A stretch of 64,000 bases of DNA from Capra hircus (lineage: Eukaryota; Chordata; Mammalia; Artiodactyla; Bovidae): assembly GCF_001704415.2 (NCBI RefSeq), contig NC_030826.1, forward strand, positions 28,515,324 through 28,579,323, written 5' to 3'. The notes beneath the pieces are model-generated. The model worked only from the letters and a program-made list of their open reading frames with translations. It was not told where the DNA came from and ran no database searches. Positions 1-12,419 of the stretch are shown here, in pieces; position 1 is the first letter of the stretch; each line of letters starts with the position of its first letter. Made by a program: the position numbers and the translations under genes.

Positions 1-97
1 GTAGGGACTATCTTGTTCACCAGAGTCTTGCTGAAGCCTAGAAGCACGCCTGGCATGTCACGGATCCTTACAGAATATTTGCTGACTGACTATTCAC
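1..97 (+). repeat. L2 LINE 3' tail
   Basis: The order GTAGGGACTATCTTGTTCAC, then CCTGGCATG, then ATATTTGCTGACTGAC matches the standard L2 3' end (gRcAGGGACTttGTCT...cctggcacatag...ATatttgttgaatga). It is cut by the window edge. Confidence 0.6.
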
Positions 98-1348
98 TGG
101 GGAGCCAGCTTAGCAACACCATTATTCCTAATAGAAGGTCACTGACACAGTTCCATCAGCAATTTCCCCACCAATTTTGAAAACCATCTCAGTCAAGAAA
201 CCACATCACAACTGTACTGTTTAGGCTATTACCACTTGGTCCACCACTGAAACTATTAAATTCAAGCTGAATATAAAGAAGACATTTAGCCCATGGGATT
301 AATTGCTGCAAAGCGAGCGAGAGGAGAGAAGCGCATTACTGTTTTCCTTTTCATGGGAGTGCTGCATGGGTTCACTCTCCGTAAAGATAGAGAGGAATAA
401 ATATGTAGTAGCTAATGACGGGAAGAAGCAACAGCTTTTTGGCAGGAGCACAAAGCCAGGAAATTTAGCAGTTTGCAGAGTGCTGCACATGCTTGTCAGT
501 GAGAAGGTTTGGGATAGCACTTCCTAACGAAATGCCAAAATCCACACCGAGAACGGCCGAATAGCCATTTTCCCCCCGTTTTCCCACTGAGAGTGAGATA
601 GAAGATACATGATGTCTCATGTCACCGCCAAATAGTTTGTTTTGTAACAATATATGAAGAGAGACAGCTTATTACACCACCTGTACCGTACTATTTGTTA
701 GCATTTTAATAGGTAATTAATCTTGATTGGATGGGCTTTAAGATTTTTATTTTTTGGCACATATGCTCAAGCTATTATGTTATAAATCTCAAACATTTCA
801 GCAAATGTCATCCTGATTGTTCCCTACTGCACAGAACACAACCAGTGAAATATTCAAGGTCAGGAACTTGGATTCTTTACCCACTGTATTCAGGAAAACC
901 AATTTATTGTTCTGTCTCAGTAAAGAAGGGGGTGATTTCTTTGGGACCTATATCATATTGGCAGTCAATCTAGAAAACTTATAATTACTTCTAGGCAATG
1001 GGGGTTTGGTAAGCGCATTAACCTGTCTCTGTGAATTTAAACACATACCCTATAGCTATTCCTATGATAAAATTCAGAGTTGAACAGTTTATATTACTTT
1101 TCGGGAATGAAGTGGGTGCTTAGTATGTCTGAACAGTGTACAGAACCTAACATAAATCAGGAGTATGTCTTCATGATGGGGGTAGAAATCTTAGGAAGGT
1201 CTTGAGGTGTTTTTAAAGCAGTCTTCATGCTGCCTGGTCCTGGTTTGGCGAGTTAATTATTAAAGCAGTATTTAATTGTGTTTGGCACAGAACCAAATCG
1301 CTACAAATCGTTATTTAAACTAAGTTTCAGCACTTTTTAGAGTAGAAA
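98..1348. other. Unique intron sequence
   Basis: AT-rich sequence with no repeat family, coding exon or regulatory motif that I can recognise. Confidence 0.5.
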
Positions 1349-1657
1349 AGTGACAGTCGCTCAGTAGTGTCCAACTCTTTGCAACTTCATGGACTACACA
1401 GTCCATGGAATTTTCCAGACCAAAAACTGGAGTGGCTAGCCTTTCCCTTCTCCAGGGGATCTTCCCAACCCAAGGATCGAACCCAGGTCTCCCACATTGC
1501 AGGTGGGTTCTTTACCAGCTGAGCCACAAGGGAAGCCCAAGAACACTGCAGTGGGTAGCCTATCCCTTCTCCAGGGGATCTTCCCGACCCAAGAATCGAA
1601 CCAGGGTCTCCTGTCTTGCAGGTGGATTCTTTGCCAAGTGAACTATCAGCGAAGCCT
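1349..1657 (-). repeat. Bov-tA SINE with a duplicated tRNA-derived half
   Basis: An antisense Bov-tA copy, starting at AGTCGCTCAG (end of the A unit) and running into the tRNA-Glu-derived head. The head region CTTCTCCAGGGGATCTTCCC...GAAGCC occurs twice, at about 1416-1537 and 1538-1657, in direct tandem. A normal copy has it once. Confidence 0.85.
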
Positions 1658-2365
1658 GATAGAAAAATATAGGTAAATCTGCCCACTTGCTAAAATTTAC
1701 TTGTAACCCTGCCAAAAACAATGTTTAGAGCACATCGCCAGTCATTCCTGGACACGCACAGCATGAAACATCTGAATCAGATGTACATGTCCCCAGGTGA
1801 GGTGAGACAAGACGACAGTCTGCCTTCTAGTTTCAGCGGTCATGCCTCAAACAAGTGCATCCTGGTCTCCCTATAGCCACGTTCTCCACATTTTTTGCAC
1901 GTTCTGTTGGTGATTTTGCTTGTTTGGAATGGCCCCCAAGCTGTGATGTGCCTTATGGAGAAAATGCATCTATTAGATCGGCTTTGTTCGAGCTGTTGAC
2001 CGTGAGTTCAATGTTAATGAATCTACGAAACATATTAAATGATGTGTCTTTAAACAGAAACATACTTAAGATTACACACTGATCAGCTGACACAAATGTC
2101 AAGACCAGAGTCTCCTGGGAACCTTACCTGGTATTTCCCACAGGAGCAATGGTTCCATAACTACAATTCAGTGTTCACAGTGACTTTGTAGGCCACAAAC
2201 ACCATAAAGACAGTCATGAGAAATGACTGTTTGTTTTAAATGACCTTAATACAAAACTTTCACTCTTTAGAGAAAGACAGATTTTGCCTTTGAAGGGTAA
2301 GAGTAAGCACTCTACGTTATAAAAAGTATTAACAAAACCAAAACCAACTTTTAAAGAGAGATTAA
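1658..2365. other. Unique intron sequence
   Basis: No recognisable repeat, exon or RNA gene seen. Confidence 0.45.
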
Positions 2366-3590
2366 AAGTGATTAAAATTTTTTATATAAAGTGACAATAT
2401 CAAGTGCTGGCAAGAATTTGGTGCAACGGAAATTCTCATACACTGTGAGTGGAAATGCAAATTCAGTCATTTTGGAAAACAACGTGTCAGTTTCTTTGAA
2501 AACTAAACATACGCTTACTGTAAAAACCAGAAATCCTACTCCTGGGTGTTTAACCAAGAGAAGTAGAAACAGTTATTCACAGAAAAACCTAAACGCAAAT
2601 ATTTGCAGTGGCTTGATTCAATGCTGCCAAACCAACCCAATATCCCTCAAACTGGCAAATGAAGAAACAAATCCTGTGTTCACAGCAGCACTATTTACAA
2701 TAGCCAAGACATGGAAGCACCCTAAATGCCCATCAACAGATGAATGGATAAAGAAGATGAGATATAAATATACAATGGAATACTACTTAGCCATAAAAAA
2801 GACCAAAAATAATGCTGTTTGCAGCGACATGAATAGACCTAGAGATTATCATACTTAGTGAGGTAAATCAGAGTAAGACAAATACCACGTGATATCACTT
2901 CATATGTGTAATCTTAAAAATGATACATTTTTCTAAATGTTATTTACAAAACAGAAACAGACATAGAAAACAAAAGTTATGGTTAGCAAAGGGGAAAGGG
3001 GAGGGGAGGGATAAATCAGGAGTTTGGGATTAACAGATATACACTACTACGTATAAAACAACAAGGACCTACTGTTTAGCACAGGGAACTATATTCAATT
3101 ATTTTTTTTTTCAATTATCTTATAATAACCTATAATGGAAAATAATCTGAGAAAGGCTGAATCACTGTGCTGCACACCTGAAACTCACATACTCTGGAAA
3201 ATCAACACTTCAAAAAAAATAATAAATTAAAAAAAAAGAAACTGTGGTACAACAATACAATGAGATACAGTGAACTTCTCTTTAGCAGTGAAAAGTAACA
3301 AACTACTGATATGAGCAAGGGAATGGATGAAGCTCAAACGCCTTTACGCTCTGTGGAAGTGGCAGATAACAGAAGCTACACTGCACGACTCCATTTATAT
3401 TCCAGGCAACACTATAAGGACATAAACACACTAGTGATGACCAGAGGCTGGGAGGGAAGGAGGAGCTGACCACAAAGGGACGTGAGAGAATGATCTGGGG
3501 TGATGGACCTGCTTCATGTCGTGACTGTACCTGTTTATCAAAACTCAGAGTAACCTCTGCGCCCAAAACAACAAAATTAACTATAAGCAA
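2366..3590 (+). repeat. Old L1 (L1M-type) 3' region, split by a younger L1
   Basis: The left part (2366-2671) has the end of L1 ORF2, CTCATACACTG...CTACTCCTGGGTGT, and stops at ACTGGCAAATGAAGAAAC. The right part resumes at 3238 with AAACTGTGGTACAACAATAC, exactly the continuation expected in mammalian L1. The two halves belong to one element interrupted by 2672-3237. Frames are broken and there is no coding capacity. Confidence 0.75.
2672..3237 (+). repeat. Artiodactyl L1 3' end inserted in older L1
   Basis: It begins in the last codons of ORF2. Translated, it shows ATFTIAKTWKHPKCPSTDE-like sequence and the L1 hallmark YTMEYYLAIKK. It runs through the artiodactyl L1 3' UTR (AACAAGGACCTACTGT, GCTGCACACCTGAAACTCAC) to a poly-A end. 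A short flanking repeat GAAAC lies on both sides. Confidence 0.8.
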
Positions 3591-6500
3591 ACTATGACTC
3601 CATAAACCTAACAGACACACAAAAGTAACAAAAGACAGTAATGGTTTAACATTAGACATTCCTTAAAATTCTCCTCTGATTTTTACCAAAGTTCACAGGC
3701 ACGCTTTAGCTAGTAAATGGATAGTAAATTTTTAGCTGGTAAACATTACACGCTTTGGCTAGTAATTTGTTTTTTTAGTTGCATATATTTTGCCACTCCA
3801 GCCAAGACCAGCATGATGATTTGGTGAGGTGAGACCCGTTCATCAGCTTCAGATCAACATCTCTTGTAAGCTCGTGCAGCACCACTTCTCATGAAGCACT
3901 TCTATTTCTTGGCGGTCTCACACTTTGTGCATGCATCTGCTCTTAACCAATGGATTAAGTCCAACTGACATCCTGAAACAAGGCCTCTTAGTGGCCTTCC
4001 TCTCAGAGAGGACCCTTCTCTCTGCTTTCAACAACAGAAGAAACGTTTGGAAGCACAGGCTGTGTACCAGGCCCTATGCGCAGCGCTGGGGAGAAAAGGA
4101 TGAATCAGCCAGCCCGCCTCTTTCACTTCCTCCCTCCATCTTAAAGCGATGGTGACCTTCATCCCTCAAGACTCCTGGCATGAGTTAGAGTTTAGAAATC
4201 TCTCCTTTGTTTATACTATCTCTCCCAGCATTTATCTTCTGATTTATTCACTTTTCCCAGGTCTAATTCTCACTGCAATCCCATTAACTTCTTAAAGTTT
4301 AGCTTAGAGCTGATTCTGCTTAAATTCTTCTTCTTGTTGGGGGAAAAAAAAACAGGGTCACAAAAGTCAATGTCATCTCATCTTTTCATCTCACACTTGG
4401 TCACTAAGTGTGCTATCTATGGAGACAGACAGTCCCAGTTTGAGAACTTACACAAGGCATCATTTCAATGTTTGGTGGAATCTTCCAAACTAAGCACGAA
4501 TTCCCTTTGGGTGCAATGGTTTTTATAATTTCTCTAAATAAAATGGGGCCGTTGACACAGATCTGGCCCCTACTAGAGTTCATGGTTTCTAGTGGCTTGT
4601 AGAACGTGAAATATTATATACTTTATGTCAGGTAAAAGTAACTAAAATCCCTATTCCAAGAGTTATAATTTAGTTCCCACAATACAGATGTCCAAATTAT
4701 TTTATAATTCTATAAACAAATCCATCTCTAAGTTTTCCTTTCAATGAAAAATGAGTATTTAAGGAAGAATGGAAAAATACCCAAGGTGTTGTGTTTTTTC
4801 CCCCCAAATGATCACTAACTTTTGATTACTTCATAACAAATAAATGCATGATTTAAATATACAAATCCATAGACATACTCACAGACACACACACTGTCCC
4901 TGGATTCTTAAAACACTTAAGTTTCACTGTTTAGAAGATCTGAGTTTCAGAGTTTGCTTCTTTTTTCTTATGTGACTTAATTCAAGCTGTATCTGGATGG
5001 ATGCTTTTCTCTTAATCCAATTAAGCTACCTTGATGATTTACCTTTAAAGCATTGAAGCACTTACCGAAATCTCTCTGAACACAAGGAGCATGAATTGTT
5101 CTATTGGGGTCAAACAATAAGACGTGCCCTAATGGCAATTTCATCATTATACTGACCCAGCTGGTAGGTGACTCAAATTCTAGTTACTCGGCAGTAACTA
5201 TAACGCACTCTTGTATCTTCTTTGATGTTTTATTCTAAGTATCTTGATTCATTTTTACCCAGACATTCCTGTACCTGAGAGCTCCTTGGTGGAGCCTTTG
5301 TCGTGCTGAGAAATACCTGAAACGATTAGCTCTGTTTTCCCTTCTTTCAAACACAAAAGTGCTTGTGGGGAAGAAAACTGATGCTGTAGAAAGGTGGGGG
5401 AAGAGGGGAAAAAATTCTCTTCAATCTTGAATGGAATTCAGATACCAAATACAGAAGAAGAAGAAGAAAATCTCTGCTTAACTAGAGAGTTAAATATAAA
5501 TGTTTCTATTTCGAAACACTGGCTCTTAGTTCCTTGATCATAATGCTTCCTGGGAGAAGGAATCAGTGCTTTAAAACACACTGTAGTTGGAAAGGTTCAG
5601 ATGGGTGGGAGGAAATACCCACCTTTGGGGGATGATGCTGAGAGCCAAGAAACGGACAACCAGGCAGATCCTGGGAAGCACCATCACGACCAAGGGTGTT
5701 AAGCGTATTAAACAAACAACCTTTAGAGAAGGCCCTGGCTAGAGAGGCAGGGCTGGGCGCCATGATACAAGAAGTAATGTTTTCTCGTGGACATGAGATT
5801 TATCTGCTTTAGAAAACCAGTTCGATGGTGAAGGGGAGGAGGAGGTAGCGAGACTAAACGTGTACTTGGGGGATGGGAGATGTAGCGAGCACAGAGGGTT
5901 GTGGGTCTTATGATGGTCTTTGGGGCAGCAACTGCAAACGCTAATCTGAAACCCAGAAGTGCTGGGGGAAGGCTGGGAAACCAACTGAAATAGCGTTTGA
6001 TCTTTGGCCTCTCTGATCTTAAACTGGGCCGCGCCCCCAGCTGGGTTCGTGAAGGCCACTGAACAGCTGTCCGGATGATAACGGCTTTCAGAGTTGTCAG
6101 CAGTATTAGGTTAGAGCCAGGGATGGGGCTTCTCCCTCTCTGCGGAGGTGGAAAAAGGGTCCATGTTCCCCTTTGTTTCTGCCTCTGCCGGGGCTATCCT
6201 AAATGAGGAAGTCATCTGGATTTGTAAAAATAATCACTTCTTGGCGTGTTCTTGGAGTCTGTTGAAATGTTATTTCGGAAACGAGAATTTGGATGCCCGG
6301 AGGTCACAGGAGGAAATGAATCTGGCAATTTGAAAGTGCACCTGCTGAAGTTCCAGGCCCTCTCAGTGTTAAAATAATTCATCCATCCTTCCAAACATCT
6401 TTTGTGTCTTTTATTTAAAAAAAAAAAAGAGTTCTAAGTTATTACTTAGTATGAATCAGAAAACAGCCCTGCTTCTTCAGCTGTGCACTCTGAGGGGTTT

Positions 6501-6742
6501 TCTCCAGAACTTTTTCACAATTCAACAAATGCAAACTTAAGAGTTGACCTGATACCTACAGTGTTCTGTGAAGCATGTGTGTGTCAGTCAGGACATCTTG
6601 GGCTGCCTAAAACAGAAAGTCCGACTCCAGCTGGATCTGAAAGTAGAAACTTGTCTCATGTGAGGAGAAACTCAGGAGTAGCTCCGGGGGGCAGCTGATT
6701 AGAGGTTCGCAAAGCCACTTGGTAACCAGGCTCCTTCCACCT
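3591..6742. other. Unique intron sequence
   Basis: I recognise no gene or securely named repeat here. A phrase at about 4060-4105 (GTACCAGGCCCTATGCGCAG...GATGAATCA) resembles an old CORE-SINE/L2-like fragment but is too short to assign. There is a small GAA run near 5455-5468 and a poly-A at 6418-6428. Confidence 0.45.
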
Positions 6743-7212
6743 CTGTACTAGTCTCCTGTCTCTGCTGTAACACGGGACCAGAGAATTACCGGCTTCAAAC
6801 ACCACGTTATCTTACAGAGCTGGAGGTCGGAAGTCTGAGCCGGGCCTCGTCGCATTGAAATCAGTGTGTCGGTAGGGCTGAAGCTTCTGAAAGCCCCAGA
6901 GAAGAGCCTATGTCCTTGCTTTGCCAGTGTCTAGAGGCTGCCTGCACGCGTGGCTCATGGCCCTTCCACCTCCAAGTCCAGCAATGGCTGGCGGAGTCCT
7001 TCTCACATCACTCTGACACTGGCTCTCCACCTCCCTCTTCCACTTTTAAGGACCTTTGTATGTCGGGCCCAGGCAGATCATCCAAAATAATCTCATCTCG
7101 GGGCCTGTACCCCTAGTCACATCTCCAAGTCCCCCTTTTCTGTGTAAAGTAAGAGAGTCGTAGGTTCCAGGGACCAGGACATGAACTTTGGGGCCATCAG
7201 TCAGCCTGAAAA
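6743..7212 (-). repeat. MaLR-like (MLT1-type) solitary LTR
   Basis: It starts TGTACTAGTCTCCTG, then has GAGCTGGAGGTCGGAAGTCTGA, TAAGGACC and a tail GGGGCCATCAGTCAGCCTG. This ordered set is typical of old ERVL-MaLR LTRs read in antisense. No internal retroviral region is present. The family name is from memory and needs a library search. Confidence 0.6.
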
Positions 7213-7549
7213 ATCTGTCCTTCCAGCCACAGCAAGGGCTTCAGCCTCCTAAAGTCACAGAATGGTAATTAGAGAGGTTCTGAGAGTCACGTCCCGACAC
7301 ACCTTCCAGAGGAAGAAAAGCCTGAGCCACTTCTGTCCTAGAAGGGAGAGAAAACCTTTGCCAGAGGCCCTAGGAGGCCTTTTCCTTCATGTCTGACGGT
7401 CTGGGATGGGACACCTGCCCATTATCCATCCGATCTTTGACAAGGGGAATGGGTGCACTGTAATCGGCACAGACTGATAATTTGGGACCGATGTCAGAGT
7501 CAGCCATCAGATCCCCCACAGTGTAGCAAACACCAAGAAGGGGAGATAA
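7213..7549. other. Unique intron sequence
   Basis: Nothing recognised in this stretch. Confidence 0.45.
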
Positions 7550-7690
7550 TCACTGTTTACAGATACTTAGAACTAAAGGTCCAGCATGGTGCTGGATGTT
7601 TTTACATGTCATCTGGCTTAATCTCACAACAATCCTGTGGGGTAGATAGTAACTCAATCTTACCAAGAAAACCAAGGTCCAGTCTGAATT
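7550..7690 (-). repeat. MIR SINE remnant
   Basis: GCTGGATGTTTTTACATG, then CTTAATCTCACAACAATCC and GTGGGGTAGATAGTA match an antisense MIR core (…ATTTAATCCTCACAACAACCCTATGAGGTAGGT…). Confidence 0.65.
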
Positions 7691-8275
7691 TTACTGTTCA
7701 TTCTAGCTATAGTTATTTCTGTTTATGCTGTTTTATATAAAGATGTAGCTACAGATTTTTCTATTAAGGGCAGGAGAGTTGAGTTGAAATCTGTTGTTTC
7801 CTACCATAGGACACCCTCTGACACTATGACAGCATTGTCCAAAGTAATCCAGACGTAAAAAAGCTCAGCCTACGGCTTGCTAGAAAACAGACTCCAGGTC
7901 CTAACTGCAAGTCTGTTGTCACGCTCTCGCTCCTCGAAGGCGGTCAGAATTTTCCAATGCAGTACGAGTGTACGTTAGAGGCTGCTTAGAGGGCGGCTCT
8001 CGCAGATGAAGACAGTGGCTTATGAGGACAAGCAGCTTAGTGAAGCTCAACTTAGACTTCTGAGGCTAAGCTCTCACTTCTGTCAGAAGTTCTATTGGTG
8101 TATCGGTCCAAGTTCTATAGGTGTGTCAGTCAGGGTCCGATCAGGAGGCAGAAACCACAGTAGTTATTTTAAGAGAGAGAATTTAACATAGAGAACTGTT
8201 AACTAGAAAGCTGAGAACTAGGTACTTGAAACGGTAAAGGCACAGCCCTAAGACACCAAGGAAGCAGTATTGGTG

Positions 8276-8342
8276 GTGGTTGTTCAGCTGCTCAGTCGTG
8301 TCCAGCTCTGCGGCCCCATGCACTGCAGCATGCTAGGCATTA
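8276..8342 (-). repeat. BovB 3'-end scrap
   Basis: GTTCAGCTGCTCAGTCGTGTCC...CACTGCAGCATGC is the extreme 3' end of BovB/ART2 in antisense. Only about 65 bp remain. Confidence 0.7.
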
Positions 8343-8535
8343 TCGGTAGCAAAACGAGTAAGTTGAGATTGTTGGAACTGGGAGCCTAAAGGTGGGTTCT
8401 ATGGAAATGAACTCAAAGTTCTATGGACAGGGTGCCGCTCAGATGGCATTAGTGTCTGGTGGGCACCCGAAGAGGCTGACCCTGCGACTACTGGAAAATT
8501 GCAAACTGCATTCGGCTGCTGCTTCAGGAAGGCAT

Positions 8536-8560
8536 TGCTGCTGCTGCTGCTGCTGCTGTT
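8536..8560. repeat. (TGC)7 trinucleotide run
   Basis: Seven uninterrupted TGC units at 8536-8556, followed by TGTT. A short microsatellite of unknown variability. Confidence 0.9.
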
Positions 8561-9030
8561 ACCAGGGTGAAGAGGCATAGCTCGTGGGATGCAGGCAGAC
8601 ATGAAGTAAGTAGAAGGTGCCTCCCCCTCTCTGTCCCCCAACCCTGCAGCATCCTCCTAGCACTTCCTGTTGGCAGAGCTCAACGGGAAGCCAGCTGGCA
8701 AGACAGAATGTAGCTCACGGAGTGCCACCTCCAGCATTGCAAAGGAGAGCCCGGGAGGGTGTCTGGAGCTGGGAGACACTGGCTTAGGAAGAGCACAGTA
8801 AACAGCTGTCATGTCATGGCAGTGGCCACGCTGCCTCTTGAGTAGTTGAGTGGCGTATCTTTGGGGAAGATGGAGGTGAATGGGCTTCGGAGTATAAATG
8901 GTGTTTACCTCATAAGGTTGTTACGGAGATTTAATTAATTACCATCATAAAATTTATTAAGCTGGCCAACAACTTTCTTCCTCCCTCTGAATGTACAACC
9001 TAGGAAAGAAAAATCCTGTCCATCCACCAG

Positions 9031-9194
9031 TCAGTTCACTTCAATAGCTCAGTCATGTCCAACTCTTTGCCACCCCATGGACTGCAGCACACCAGGTTTC
9101 CCTGTCCATCACCAACTCCCAGGGCTTGCTCAAGCTCAGGTCGATTGGGTTGCTAATGCCATCCAACCAGCTCATCCTGTCGTCCCCTTCCATG
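9031..9194 (-). repeat. BovB LINE 3' fragment
   Basis: CAGTCATGTCCAACTCTTTG, GACTGCAGCACACCAGG and CCATCACCAACTCCCAGG are BovB 3'-end sequence in antisense. It is truncated before the coding part. Confidence 0.85.
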
Positions 9195-9358
9195 CCTTCC
9201 GAGATAACTGCTTTGTAGACTTTCCACATCATTCTGTGACAGCTCTGATCTCAATAATCTCCTAGGATTATTTTTTAATAACTAATCATCTTTCCAACTA
9301 AAATTAGAGTTCCTTCAAAGTAAAACTGCCTATTTTTCACCACATATGCGGCTCCTGA

Positions 9359-9664
9359 TCAAACCAGTCAATCTGACAGGAAATCAACCCTGACTAGTCA
9401 CTGGAAGGACTGATACTGAGGCTCCAATACTTTGGCCACCTGATGCAAAGAGGTGACTCACTGGAAAAGACCCTGATGCTGGGAAAGACTGAAGGCAAAA
9501 GGAGAAGGGAGCAACAGAGGATGAGACAGTTGGATGGTATCACCAACTCAGTGGACATGAATCTGAGCAAACTCTGGGAGACAGTGGAGGACAAGTGAGC
9601 CTGGCCTGCTACAGTCCATGGCGTTTCGCAAAGGGTCAGACATGACTTAGCCACTCAACAACAT
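9359..9664 (+). repeat. BovB LINE 3' fragment with target-site duplication
   Basis: It runs from the end of the reverse transcriptase frame (CACTGGAAGGACTGATACTG, CTTTGGCCACCTGATGCAAA) to the tail GACATGACTTAGCCACTCA. The 9-bp GGCTCCTGA at 9350-9358 is repeated at 9665-9673, marking an insertion by target-primed reverse transcription. It is 5'-truncated and non-coding. Confidence 0.88.
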
Positions 9665-9673
9665 GGCTCCTGA

Positions 9674-10744
9674 AAAAAAAAACATTCTCCTTCTTGACAG
9701 ATCTGAACAATGGACCACTCCAAACTACAGGCTTAACCCACAGAACCCACCCTGGAGGGTATATGGGCAAGGCAGAAGGTCAGTGTGAGGAGGAGTGACC
9801 TTGCGAGGGGGCAGGATGCTGAGAGAATGTGTATCAAAATTACCTGGAACTTTTCCTAACAGCACACACCCACTACCTGCCAGCATCCTAGATTCTGGCT
9901 CCTCTCCCTTTAGAAAACTTCTACTGCATCACTCCTTTGGGAGCTGGGCTAGAGTCAGAAGTCAGCAGAAGGTGAAGAAGAGGAAACCTGACCTTCTCAG
10001 TAAGAGTGATTCACAATAAGCCCAAAGGACAGCCAGGTACCCAGACACAAGGAGGCAGTGGGAGTTCTTCCCGCTGTGGGAAGTGGGTGGGTAGGGGGGA
10101 CGAGACCACGTGACCAGTTCCAGCAAAGGAGAGACACAAATACGTTACACAGAGAGCATCCAGGGCTTAGGTCTTTACAAGAGGAAACCTGAAAATCAGA
10201 CCCCCCCTAGGGGCTTAACAGTAGTTTTAAGCCAACGGAAGCTGAGCTTGTTTGTGACGGAACAGAAAACAAAACCTCATTTCAACCCTGACTTCTCCTC
10301 CCTTTCATGGGTTTCTATCAGGGAAAAACAAAAAACAACGTGTGGAATGATAAAACATACAAGGAAACCTTAAAGAGCCGTCATTGGTTCCTTTTGATAA
10401 AGTGAGTCTGCACACGGAAGGCATGTTTGGGGGCACCTTCTTGAATCCTCTACCCTGGGGCAATGTGAGCTGAGGAGGAGAGTCTCAGAACGAGCTGGGA
10501 ACACTGCCCACAGAGGGACCGGCCCTGCTCCCCAGGCACCAGAAGACGGGGTGGGGAAAGGGGGCAGAAGGTGCTGGTACTTAGGTTGCAGCCCTTGGAG
10601 TTCAAAGAAGAAAGAGCCATTCAATCTGGGCCCTAAAGGGTGTGAAGCGAGACCTCCTTGATCTTCCAGGAAGACAGAAGAGAATCTTGCAGTGTTTGAG
10701 AACTCCCAGTGTAGGAACACACCCCCGTGTCTCACTGGTCTACA
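9674..10744. other. Unique intron sequence
   Basis: No repeat or coding sequence recognised. Confidence 0.45.
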
Positions 10745-10925
10745 GGTACAGGGCCTTAAGAGGATGCTGCCATTTTACTGCTGTGGGATCTGAGGCAAGT
10801 GCTCAATTCTCTCAGCGTCAGTTTTCCCATCCCTTAAATAGGACTAGCATTAAGCACAGTACTTTACATAAACCAGGAAGACAGTTCCTGGAACAGAGTA
10901 GGCACCCAACACACAAGAACAATTA
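10745..10925 (+). repeat. MIR SINE remnant
   Basis: CTGTGGGATCTGAGGCAAGTGC, CTCAGCGTCAGTTTTCCCATC and CAGTTCCTGGAACAGAGTAGGCA follow the sense MIR consensus in order. Confidence 0.75.
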
Positions 10926-12419
10926 TATGTATTACTACAGAATTACTGAAAATAAGACATCACTGGAATCCATTTCATTATGAGACATCTTTTTTGGTAT
11001 TAATTTCTCTCCTCTGAATCAAAATAATGTTAACTCCCCAAAGTTAAATATTTTATTTATCATGGGACTGAAGCATGCAGCTTGCAGACAGTTGTCATAT
11101 ACTCTCTGCAGCTTCCTTAAATCTGATTCCTAAAAATCACCAGCTGCAAGAGGCAATTATTGAAAAGAGTCGAAGCTCATTTTCTGAAGCAATGAAGGCA
11201 TCCTTATAAATAGAACGATACACTGGGGTGATCTAAATTGAGGTTCGTAATTATGATCTTTCAATTATGACATGCAATTATTTTAAGAACACAGCTATGA
11301 CATGAGGCAAATGGTTAGTGCATCCAAGTCCACAGCTCAATGTGATCCCTAAAAGCAGGTCTCAAACTTAGCTGCTTACACACCCAAGTAGGTCATACTT
11401 TCCCTTTAGATTTACAGAGCAACACAAGAAGGAAACAAAAGTTCTTAAATATGAAATTAAACTGTGTTCTCTGGCCTCTGGTACTGCTTCAATATAACAC
11501 ACATTCCCGAAAGGCTTTAGGGGCTGAAAAATCTCAACTGCATGTCTTCAGCAAATGGTGTCAGAAGTGGGCGCATAATACATGTTCAACACAAGCTCGG
11601 TGGCCGGACGCAGGGACCAGCGATGGAGCTTAAGGGTCTCCCGAGGCCAGTCTCAGCCTCTTAAATACACACGCTGGGTCATGCCTCTGAGATTCATAGG
11701 TTTTAATGTATTCTCTGCCATGAAGCTCTTCAGAATTAGCCTTCTTCCCCAAGTCAGACAATTTTCTCTCCTTTCTCACTGAAAACACTTCCTCGGTAAT
11801 AGGCGGGGTGGATTACTTCCCCAGGTTGTTTTTCTTTTTAAAACCGTGGAAATGTCAGGCGTGTTATTTTCAGAGTGATTTAAACAGCGCTGGTGTTCTA
11901 ACGGAACAGCAAGAACAAAGATGCTCAAATATTAATCATCCGGCTTGGCTGTCCACCGGGAGTTGCTGAAAATGGCAACACAATGCTGTCTTCTGGCTTC
12001 GCGTCTCCATGACCGCCTGGGCGGCTCGCAAACACTCCCTTTCCAGAACATATGGGCCCATCTCAGGAAAGAATTTGCCTCCATGAACCTTGACTGGCCA
12101 ATCAAAACCAGAAGGCTCTGAGTTTGGTGAACTAATATTGGAAATGAGCCGGGCGTGGTGAAAAGGAAATTCTGTGGGCTGGAGAAATTTATACCCTGAG
12201 AGCAGCCGTATCACAGGTGTGCCGGCTCACCTGCAGAAACTGAACTTTCAAGAACGCGAGTTCAAACATTTCTTTGGGCTGCATGCCTGTCATCACCGAG
12301 GATGAAAAACTGAGCGGTGCTCAGAGCTATCTGAGGGCTGTTGGGGCAACAAGGCTGCCCTTGACTGAGGGCTTCCAGGGCTGAGCCAGGGGCCCTAGCC
12401 CAGCCGGCAGCATACTACT
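10926..12419. other. Unique intron sequence
   Basis: Nothing recognised, although base composition shifts to GC-richer around 11940-12420. Confidence 0.45.

Larger units (their letters stand above)
8090..8850. repeat. Old interspersed repeat, family not assigned, with a BovB scrap
   Basis: The phrase GTCAGTCAGGGTCCGATCAG...GAAACCACAGTAGTTATTTTAA and the later CCTAGCACTTCCTGTTGGCAGAGCTCAACGGGAAGCCAG resemble a dispersed mammalian repeat I have seen but cannot name securely. It is interrupted by a BovB scrap at 8276-8342 and contains a TGC run at 8536-8556. Confidence 0.35.

Noticed and set aside
2391..2858. A 155-residue frame containing YTMEYYLAIKK
   Set aside because: This is the end of L1 ORF2 spanning a nested insertion junction, not a host gene.
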